A stretch of 64,000 nt of DNA from Eutreptiella sp. 'Long Island Sound 2002' (lineage: Eukaryota > Euglenozoa > Euglenophyceae > Eutreptiales > Eutreptiaceae): positions 169,225,031 to 169,289,030 of the forward strand of contig OZ038380.1 in the NCBI GenBank assembly GCA_964036045.1, given 5' to 3'. Made by a program: the position numbers and the translations under genes. Below the pieces are notes generated by a model, which saw nothing but the letters and a program-made list of their open reading frames with translations, was not told the DNA's origin and did no database searches. Position 1 is the first letter of the stretch, and the number at the start of each line of letters is the position of its first letter. Positions 21,831 to 30,700 of this stretch are shown one piece after another.

Positions 21831-21923
21831 GTTTACGCGTTCCGTTGCGCGTAGACGGCGCCGTGCCCCAAGCCCATCCCGCCGCCCTCAGATGCAATAG
21901 GTTGATCGCCATCATCTCCCAAG

Positions 21924-22379
21924 ATGTCCCATGTGGGGCAGGTGGCTCTCCGCTTCTTCGACCACGTCGCCGACCTGTCCGCCCGCGACTTCATCATCCT
22001 GGTGGACCGCGGGAACATCGTCCAGGGGGTGCGCTGGCTCCAGACGAAGAAGGCGATCCAGACCATGCTGCCGTACCTGTGCGGCGAGGACGGCCTCTCC
22101 TTCTACCTCTTCTCGCAGAAGGTGGAGAGGGTCGGCAGCGTCAAGGCGTTCGCTGACCTGGAAAAGCTCTTCAGCGCCTTCCAGCCCGGCGGGGACACGT
22201 ACCTGGCCAAGCCCCTGGACGCGGCCATCAAGGAGCACATGGCGTCGCCCAAGAAGCCCACGTCGATCCTCGTGATGACGGGCTGCGTGTTCAAGGACGA
22301 CGACGAGGTCAAGAAGCTGTTGGTCGCGGCGGCGGATCGGATATCCAACGAGCACGAGCTGACTATCTCATTCATTCAG
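21924..22379 (+). CDS. vWA gene exon 1: first vWA domain
   Basis: ATG at 21924 (context CCCAAGATGTCC) opens 152 codons to ATTCAG|GTGCGA, phase 0. The peptide is most of a von Willebrand A domain: core strand DFIILVD, the helix RWLQTKKAIQTMLPYL, a central VKAFADLEKLFSAFQPGGDT where the family has its P-x-G-x-T loop, then KPTSILVMTG and the strand LTISFIQ. The metal site is degenerate: D-x-S-x-S is replaced by DRGNI and the later Thr-Asp by TG, so metal binding is doubtful. The next exon begins VGDNTAATRYIRQL, completing the FIQVGD..A..YI..L signature of the protist/fungal cytoplasmic vWA family. An upstream exon cannot be excluded. Confidence 0.75.
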
Positions 22380-23011
22380 GTGCGACCGCCATCCCGGTTG
22401 GATTGCCTGGGGGGGGGCTTGGTGGTGGCCTTTTCGGGGCTGTATTGGATGTGGTGCCACGCGGGGCCGCACGCTCCTGCCCGTCAAATGGTTGTTTGCA
22501 GGGCGGTCCTTGAGGAACTAGATTTTTTTTTTTGCTAAGGACCGCCCTTAAGGACTGCCCCAAGGGACCACCAACCGCCAACCGCCAACTCCCATCAACC
22601 GCCAACCGCCACCAACCGCCAGCCACCAACCGCCGCCAACCGCCAGCGGCGACCAACCGCCAACTGCCAACCACTGCCAACCGCCACCAACCACCAATCA
22701 CCAACCACCAACCGCCACCAACCGCCAGTTGCCAACTGCCAACCGCCAACCGCCGCCAACCGCCAACCGCCAACCACCACCAACCGCCACCAACCGCCAG
22801 TGGACAACCGCCAACCGCCAACCGCCACCAACCATGGTTGAGCACATGGAGTGCCCGCGGGCTTTTTTGGGAAAACTGGTCCTCCGTTAAGGACCGCCCT
22901 GGTTGTTTGATTCATACATGCACGTGTCTTGAGGGCAGCGAGAGGTCCAGGGAACCAGCCAAACCCTCTCCCCTCTGTGCATGGCACACCGCCCCAGCTC
23001 CCCTTCGTCAG
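22380..23011 (+). other. Intron 1 of vWA gene
   Basis: Donor CAG|GTGCGA, acceptor CCCTTCGTCAG. Nearly two thirds of the intron is a MITE (22499-22901); without it the intron would be about 221 bp. Confidence 0.7.
22499..22901 (+). mobile_element. hAT-like MITE, family H2, in vWA intron 1
   Basis: Left end CAGGGCGGTCCTTGAGG and right end CCGTTAAGGACCGCCCTG are inverted repeats, flanked by a perfect 8-bp duplication GTTGTTTG (22491-22498, 22902-22909). The interior (about 22558-22835) is a CCAACCGCCA-type minisatellite. Its ends differ from the H1 family, yet its core uses the same CCAACCGCC motif. No transposase is encoded. Confidence 0.88.
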
Positions 23012-23945
23012 GTGGGGGACAACACCGCCGCGACGCGCTACATCCGGCAGCTCACGGGCCCCTTCATGGACACCTGCAAGGTCAACAACACCGACTTCAT
23101 CCGCTTCAACCACATGCCTGTGGACCTGGACGTCCTCCTCAACCCCAAGTCCTCCGTCTTCCGCAAGGCCTCGACCCTGGACCAGTACTCCTCCATCCGG
23201 AACAAGAGCCCCATCGACCCCCGCGCCGCCCCGCGCCGCGCCTCCACGGGCACGTACCTCAGCGTCCCGGGCGCCGCGGGCGCCTCGGTGTCGACGGAGA
23301 TCACGGCCCCGGGCATCCAGAGAAGCCGGTCCCTGTCCGTCCAGCACCAGCCCTCGGGGGGCCCCCCGATACAATCGGTTGGCCCCCCGGTCCAATCGGT
23401 TGATCGCAGCCGCTCGCAGCCGCTGCGGGCGGCCGACGAATCAAGGCCCACGCAGATCCACAGCGCACGTGCGACGCCCACTCGGGCGTCCTCCTCGGGG
23501 GCAGAGCCCACGCAGAGCCTCAGCGCGCGCGTCACGGCGACCGCGCAAAAAGCGGAAGAACTCGTCCGGGCACTGGCAAGCCAGCCCCCGGCCCCGGCGT
23601 CCACCCCATCCGCGGTGGCCGGCCGCAGCAAATCGCAGCCCCTCCAGGCGGTGTACGACCCCTCCTCCGCGGCCCGTACCGCGGCGCCGCGCAGCGCGTC
23701 CCCAACCCTCAGCGTGGCACAGCCGAGAAGCGCCTCCCCGACCGTCGCACGGTCCCCAACGGTGCCCCACAGTCCCTCCCCCGCCCTCGGCTCATCTCCG
23801 GCCGGGAGGTCTGCCTCGGGCTCTCCTGAAGGCGCTCATGCGCAGCCGATGGCGGGAAGCGCATCTCCGGGGCTCGGGCGCTCGCAGTCGATGGTGCCGC
23901 GCAAGGGGTCGTGTTCAATGCCGGTGACGGCAACGCAAAGCTTCC
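23012..23945 (+). CDS. vWA gene exon 2: end of vWA-1 and Ser/Pro linker
   Basis: After CCTTCGTCAG the frame gives VGDNTAATRYIRQLTGPFMD, the C-terminal edge of vWA-1, and then a low-complexity linker. The linker has RSRSLSVQHQP, repeated PPIQSVG/PPVQSVD, SRSQPLRAADES and GRSKSQPLQAVYD motifs and many SP/RS sites, typical of a disordered phospho-region. The exon ends at AGCTTCC|GTGAGT with one base carried over (phase 1); exon 3 starts with exactly two bases, giving a CGT codon across the junction. 311 complete codons. Confidence 0.7.
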
Positions 23946-24503
23946 GTGAGTCCACTGCTGCAGGTTCATGACCTCAAGGCCCCAGCTCGTTGCAGTCAGT
24001 TGTGGCGCGTGCTGCTGTGGTTTTTCGGCTCCGCGGCACTGCCTCGTGCGGCACTGTCTCGTATTGATTGTACTGTATTTATTGTGTGGCGTGGCGTGGC
24101 GTGGCGTGGCGCACCGATTCTTTTTGGTGTTCTGACCCTTCATAATGATCAAACACCCGACGTAAAGCATGTTTTAGACCCTCTACATGTGTTTTTCACC
24201 TCATTTGGGTGTTGGACGGGGGATGGGGGGCTTCTGAATGACTGCGTGACTAGCTAACTGATTGACTGACTGTGCTCCCTCCCTCTTCAAGGTGTCTTGC
24301 CGATAGGCAAGAGAATTTTGCGAAAATTGAACTCGACACGCCCAACACAAAATGTAGCGTTCCGCAAATCATGAATATTTGGACGGTAGCGTGCCTCGCT
24401 GTGTTCTGCTGTGGTCCCCAGGGCTAGCGATCCCACTCGATGGCCACGAGGCGGCACGTTGCCAAAGCTGTCACCGCTTTGCAACACTCCTCCGCCACCA
24501 CAG
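23946..24503 (+). other. Intron 2 of vWA gene
   Basis: Donor GTGAGT, acceptor CCGCCACCACAG. It contains a GTGGC pentanucleotide array (24085-24115) and, at 24235-24320, a decayed copy of the tail found at 27540-27617 and 55815-55899 (TGACTGACTG..TCTTCAAGGTG..GCCGATAGGC). Confidence 0.6.
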
Positions 24504-26200
24504 GTCCGTCGTCCCAGGGCCTCAGTCAATCTCAGTCGATGGTTCCTCAGGCCTCCTCAACGCTCAGCAAACGATCCTCCTTCAGCCTGAGTCCCTCGCA
24601 GTCACTTGACGCGCAGTCGCTGGCGCCCCAGCCCTCGACGCTCAGTAAACGATCCTCCTTCAGCCTGAGTCCCTCGCAGTCACTTGACGCGCAGTCGCTG
24701 GCGCCCCAGCTCTCGACGCTCAGCAAACGATCCTCCTTCAGCCTGAGTCCCTCGCAGTCACTTGACGCGCAGTCGCTGGCGCCCCAGCCCTCGACGCTCA
24801 GTAAACGGTCCTCCTTCAGCCTGAGTCCCTCGCAGTCATTTGACGCGCAGTCGCTGGCGCCCCAGCCCTCGACGCTCAGTAAACGGTCCTCCTTCAGCCT
24901 GAGTCCCTCGCAGTCATTAGACGCGCAGTCGCTGGCGCCCCAGCCCTCGACGCTCAGTAAACGGTCCTCCTTCAGCCTGAGTCCCTCGCAGTCATTTGAC
25001 GCGCAATTCACTGAGTCGCTCTCCGTCGACCCCTCGGAGTCAGGCATCGTCCTGAGCGTTGTGGAGGCATCGCCAAGGCCGCCGAACAGTGCGAGACCGG
25101 CCGAACAGCGCGAGAAACTGGCCCTCGCCGCCCAAGCCCCCGCTGCGCCCGCAGCCCGCAGCAAGTCGCAGCCCCTCGCGCTGAGCGGCGCCGCGCCCTC
25201 GACCGCGCCGGCCGCGCAGACCCCCGCAGCCGACGGCCTCGGCGTGCGGCCGCCGACCGGCCGCAGCCACTCCCACTCGCTCCAGCCGCACGATGAGGCC
25301 GCGCCGGAGGGCCCGCCGCGCCGTTCCTCGTTCGGGCAGCCCGCGTACGGGGCCACGCTCACGGACGAGGGCTACGGGCGCGACTCGCGCCGGTCGTCCG
25401 GGGCGAGCGTCGGCAGCGCGGGGAGCGGGCCGGTCAAGGGCATCCTGAAGGACAAGACCGCGAGCCCCGGGGGGCGCCGGGTCTCCATCAACCTCCCGGC
25501 GTCGCCGGACAGCCCTGACAAGGGCCTCGCGGTGCCGGAGGAGCCGCAGCCGCCCCGGCGGGTGTCCATCTCCCTCCCGGAGGCCGAGCCGCCGCGGCGC
25601 GCGTCCGTCTCCGTCCCGGAGGAGGACCCGGCGCCGCTGCGGCGCTCCATGAGCATGCCCGCGAGCCAGCCCGGGGGCCTCGCCCGGACGATGAGCATGC
25701 CCCTTGCCAGGGCTGATGCGGGCTCCGCCGCCGCGACGCCCTCCCCGGCCGCGACCCTCAGCGCGCCCGCAGCGCCGTCGGGCCGGAGCCAGTCGCCAGC
25801 GCTCGCCAAATCCCAGGCGCCGCCCGGTGTCAGTCCCGGCGCTGTGCGGCGGGCATCCGCCGAGGCGGGGGCCGCAACCCTCGCCGTCCCCGCGGCACAG
25901 TCCGTGGGGCGCACCGCCTCCCCGCAGCTCAGCCGGTCCCCGAGCGGGGGCTCGCCCTCGCCTCTGGCCCGCACTCCGTCAACCGAGGAGGCCGCCGCTC
26001 AGAGCGGCCCCCCCGTGCAGTCCGCGGCGCGCAGCCTGTCGCCGGCGCTGGCGGCGGTGCCCGTCCGGCGCCCATCGAGCGCCCCCAAGGGCTCGGAGCC
26101 TCCTGGGGCCTCCCCGTTGCGGAGGAGCTCAACCATGGGGATCCTCCGGGCGCTGGACAAGAAGGAGCCGAAGGCCTCGGACGCGTCGGAGGAAGGCGAG
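24504..26200 (+). CDS. vWA gene exon 3: Ser/Pro/Arg-rich linker with 26-aa repeats
   Basis: Phase-1 entry, then 565 codons with no stop, ending GAAGGCGAG|GTGGCT in phase 0. It opens with six tandem 26-residue repeats (24557-25006; each contains TLSKRSSFSLSPSQS and LDAQSLAPQ, the last one truncated). The remainder is disordered and rich in Arg-Arg-x-Ser sites (PPRRVSISLPE, PPRRASVSVPEED, LRRSMSMPA, RTMSMP), which look like basophilic-kinase targets, and RSQSPALAKSQ-type motifs. It ends in an acidic KEPKASDASEEGE. No catalytic domain is present; I infer a scaffold region. The frame stays open to 26332, but the downstream part (SSPPSSVAPS..) resembles the C/T-rich tract before exon 4 and is probably intronic. 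Confidence 0.7.
24557..25006 (+). repeat. 78-bp coding tandem repeat, six units
   Basis: Each 78-bp unit encodes 26 residues; units differ by a few, mostly silent, changes (AAACGATCC/AAACGGTCC, CTTGAC/TTTGAC). The low divergence suggests recent expansion or homogenisation. Confidence 0.9.
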
Positions 26201-26639
26201 GTGGCTCCTTCGCTCCTCCTCTCCTCTCCTCCATCATCAGTAGCTCCATCACTCCTTTTCCAGGCCTCAGAAATACCCGTTTCCGGGATGTTGCTGTGCG
26301 CTTATCCCCGAAATGGGCTGATTCAGGGATAATGGGGGAAAGTGTAGGAATTTTGGATGCGCAATGGAAAAATGGGGAATTTGGGGGCTGAAAAAGGTCA
26401 AAAAAACATGGTTTTTATTGGCAACAACGCTAGGGGGGTTGATTGGTGAAAGCTCCCGAGGACAGAGGGTTAAATGGGTTAGATGGGGGAAAATGGGGGG
26501 AAATGGGGAAGAATGGGGGGAAATGGGGGGAAATGGAAGAAAAAAGGGGGGAAATGGAGGGGAAGGTGTCGGGGCATGATAGCCATGTGGTGGGAAGACC
26601 GTGCTCCCTTGTCCTCCACCCCCCATTTACAAATAGAAT

Positions 26640-26891
26640 TTGTACCCTCTTTCTCGCACCAATGCCATGGAGCAGATTGATGACTATAACGGTGTGAAGT
26701 ATGTTCCCGTGAAAGTGCTGCAGGATCCAGAGAAGAAATGGATATCCATCTTGGCGGTTCCAGCCACCTCTTGTGATGGTGAGCGTTGCTTTTCCTCACT
26801 GAAGTGGGTCCGTGATGAACGACAACGGGATATGAAAGAGGCGATGCACCGTGCTGCCGTTTTGCTCCATTACAATGGCAATTTGAAGTAA
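26640..26891 (+). pseudogene. hAT transposase C-terminal dimerisation fragment
   Basis: One frame ends ILAVPATSCDGERCFSSLKW, then a VRDERQRDM stretch, AVLLHYNG and a TAA. This is the hAT dimerisation signature (L-x-x-P-A-T-S-x-x-x-E-R-x-F-S-x-L-K, then R-x-x-M..). Only about 75 residues are present; the catalytic RNase H-like part and the BED finger are missing here. It is a relic, but it shows that an autonomous hAT able to move MITEs like those in this window existed in the genome. Confidence 0.75.
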
Positions 26892-27000
26892 TGGAATTCA
26901 ATGTGTTGCATTGTATGGTTGTTCCGCTTGTTGTTGGAAAGCACTACTCATGCCATGCAGGGACACCGGGGACCAATTGCATAAGAAAACTACAAACAAA

Positions 27001-27617
27001 TCACCTCGAAGAGAGGTTGTTAGATCAAGCGCAGGCGCAAGCGGCGTATACCCCCCTTTTTTGGGGTCATTCACGTAGCATACCCCAAGGCATGATATTG
27101 GATCTCCAACCCCTTGTAAAATCATTATTTTGCCCAATAAGACCATCCCCCAATGGATTTTTTGATTCTGAGGCCTCTACCCCCTAAAACCGGATATCAC
27201 TTTTTGGGGGGGTGGGGGGGGGGGGTCAAAAGTTTTCGCTCAACAGGCTTCAAGCAGTGAGGAAGCCCAGTGCTGTCACATCACTGCCAGTCCAATGGTA
27301 AGGCAGCCGACGCACTATTTTCGGTCAGCGGTTCGAATCCTGGTCTGCTGACTTTTAGCGGCGGCGGCGGCGGCGGCGTCAAACTCAGCAGACGTGCGTT
27401 TGAACCACCGACCCAAGAAGTACCGGCCGGCTGCATTACCATTCGGCCACTACTTGGTCTAAAGCGCAGAGTCGCCCCACTGCTTGGGGACGCATGTGCC
27501 ACTGACAAAAAACCCAAACTGTGTGTTTCTGTCTGACTGACTGCTGGCCTGGCGCAGGGACTGAATGGCTGACTGTCAACCTCTCTTCGAGGTGCACTGC
27601 CGAAGGCAATAGAATTT
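27001..27617 (+). mobile_element. Foldback repeat with tRNA-like arms, copy 1
   Basis: Shares order and sequence with 55261-55899: a unique left part (GAGAGGTTGTTAGATCAAGC .. CCAATAAGACCATCCC), then a large inverted repeat. Left arm 27283-27352 has an A-box-like TGGTAAGGCAGCC and a perfect B box GGTTCGAATCC; right arm 27390-27460 is the inverse, with TGGTAATGCAGCC and a damaged B box. A GGC triplet array separates the arms. The outer CAAGCAGTG/CACTGCTTG motifs extend the palindrome. Confidence 0.7.
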
Positions 27618-27782
27618 CAGTGATGTAGAAGAGGTAGTGCCATTTTCCCCAAGCTAGTGCACCCTAGCCCCACAATTTTTGTTATTTGCCACCACCTCCC
27701 CCTATAACACCCCATTCCCCCCATTTTCCCCCATCTCCCCCTCATTTCCCTCCATATTTCCCCATCCCCCCCCATTTTCCCC

Positions 27783-30700
27783 TTCTTGGGACCGCGCTGC
27801 GCCAGGCCTCCCGGGGCCTCCACCGCCCTTGGCCCCGGAACTGGCCCCCCCGCACGCGCCGCACGTTGTCCTACACACTCGCCCTGACACCAATGGAGCC
27901 CCACCCATGCAGATGGCTCAGGGGCAGCCATGGCCGACCCGTCGCAGGAAATGACTACTAGTGCCGCTCACCCTCCCCCCCACCTGCACCCCGGACCATG
28001 GGATCCTCCGCGTGGCCCACGCCCTCGCTGAGACCCACCCCAAGCCGACGACGCGCCGCCCTATCACCCTGCCCGCTGCCTCGGCAACCGAACCCCCCAG
28101 CGCCCTGCACTCGTCCAGTATCTGCACTGCCTGCGGCGCTTGGGCCTTGTCAGCGCCCGGATCAGTAGCCTCCTTGGCCTGCCCGGAGTGTGGCTCCCCG
28201 GCGTCACTGCAGGCCTTCGCGCTTCAGCCCCCCTCGCCTGCTGTCCCCAGCAACACCATCCCGGCAGCCCTCAGCCAGCTGCCCCCCGAAGCCCGTAGCA
28301 CAGCCCTGGATGTGACTCAGGCCTGGATACGTGCAGTCAGCCAACTGCCACCCTCAGCTGCCGCCACCCCCCCGGTCCGGTGTGCGGACGTGTGGGTCTC
28401 GTTCTGGGACGAGGCCCCTCCCATGCGGACGGAGCCGCTGCCGCCGCCCTCGTACGCCCGGCGTGGCCCGCATGAGCCGTGGCTCCTGAGATTCGCCACC
28501 CCCGACATGCACGTGCTCTCGTCTGCCTGCGCCATGTGCGGGAAGATGCGAGCCTCAGTGGCAGCCGTACACGCGCCTCACGACGCTGCCCCCCAGCCCC
28601 AACTCTTCTGCGTTGCGCAAGCAGCCCATCGCCCCCTCCTCACAGCCAGCGTGGCGGAAAGGGCGCACCTGTGGGACGGATGTCGCCACTACTCGGGTGG
28701 TGTCGCCCTGTTTGGGTCACGCTGGGCGAAGTGCTCAGGACTACCCCCACCAACAACCGTCCTGCCTGTACCCCTGTGGACCCTGCGACTGCCAGCGCCT
28801 AACGCGCCCCAGGCCAAGCCTGAACCCGTCAGCTTCTGGGTGCTGGGCAACAACCTGGCCGGTGCAGCTCATCAACGAGACATAGTGGGCCCGCTGATAG
28901 AGGCCGTGGACCCCTCGTTCGTGCTGCTGCAGGAGACTTGGGACCCTGCCGCGGCTCAGGAGCTGGTGCCCCCGACATACGCCTTGGTCCAGGGAACCGT
29001 GACGGGACAGGGACGCGGCCTGGCAGTGGGGATCCGGCTGGCGGACATCCTCCCGATGCACCCGCCCGCGGTGGTCTACGACTCACGAGACTGGCTGGGG
29101 GTCCTATGCCACGCCCGACACGTAGGACGCGTGCTCGTGCTGGACGCGCACTTCGACCCCCACGCATCACACGCGCAATGGCGCGCCACCATGGACAGCC
29201 TCCTCACCTGCGCACACCATGTACGAGCATCCGTGACGATCATCCAAGGCGACCTGAACTCCGACGACGACGGCGCAGCGCCACTGGCTGTCACCCTCCG
29301 GCGGGACCCGCGACTGCAGCACTACGTACGGGTGCTGCCCCCGCGCACGCCGACCAACATCGTCAGCGTCCAGGGGCGCATCCGCGCCACCGCCATAGAC
29401 CACCTCTTCGTCAACGGCCCCATACACAGCAGCGAACACCACCTGGTCCCCACGGCCAGTTCCCACCTGGCGGTGATGGCGGAAATCTCCCTCACCAGCA
29501 CCCGCAACGCCCCGTTCCACTGGAAGCATTTGCGCTGGCGCCTGGCCCCCCCAGCAGTTATGGACGCTGTACGGGCGCTCACCAGCGCGGTCTGGGGCCA
29601 CCTGGCCGCCACCACAGCCCCGCCTGACACGTTTGTAGCAGCCCTGCACCACCTGGCACGCCAGCGCCTGCCAGCGCCCTTGCCAGATAGCCAGTACGTC
29701 CGGCGCTTGGCGCGCCACCCACCGCCCTATGATGACGCCTTCCTCCAAGCGCGGGCGGAGGAGCACCGACAGCGAGCGCAAGATCTCCACCGCGACCGCG
29801 TACGGCTGGCCCTGCGCTCGGTGCAAATCGGTCGCGAAACCCGCCGAGCCCTGTGCCTGCCTACCGTCCCGCTCAGGCCGTACTCGGGCATACTCCCGAC
29901 CCCAGGGGCTGTCCTTTCCACCAGGGAAGAGCGCCTGGCGGAAGTCACGGCCCAGGTCTCCTACGCCACCCGGTACAGGCACCTACACATCGACAAGGAG
30001 CGCTTTGCCATCCAGTCAGTCCCGCCGATGCAGCAGTGCACGCCGTGGTTTGCAGCCGAGCTCCCGATGGACCAACTGCACCACGCCCTCCGACGGGGGC
30101 GAGATCCTGACGCCAGCAGCGACCGGGAGGCCCTCCTGGCTGAGCTGAATGCGCGGCCGCTCTATGGCGTGCCTGACGTGGCCCTGCAGCTGGAGCGACG
30201 GACGTCACCAGCCACGGCCTTGGACAATGTGCCAGGTACGATCACCCATGCCAGGTTCGGAGGCACCGTGGCGGGAGTCCGTAACATGCACTGCAGCTTC
30301 CTGCGCAACGTGGACTCGGTGGCCAGGGACACCATCCGCTATGGGTCGTACAAAGGCAAGGGCCCGCTGCACCTGGCAGGATCGCATAGGCCGGTCGCGG
30401 TGGAATCCGACCTCATGCGCTCCTACTCGGGGGTCGGGCGCACGAGGCTCAACTACACCCTAGAGCTGTCCGGGGCCCTGACGCCCGATCTCTTCGCGTA
30501 CCGCACAGCGGTTTCCGCCACCATGATGGTCCTCACCACGCGCGCTTCGGTGCTGCGAGCACTGGAGCTTTCTGGGGTATGCGCAGATGCTGAATGGGAC
30601 GAGTCGGACGCCTACTTACGCAACCAGAGGGAAGATGACGAGGAACTGCTGCGCCTACTGCCTGGGGTATGGAACTTCGGCTCCTGGTGCGACGCGTTTT

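Noticed and set aside
24547-25362. 271-codon minus-strand ORF with Asp/Ser/Cys repeats
   Set aside because: Antisense of the 78-bp coding repeat of the vWA gene; no domain.
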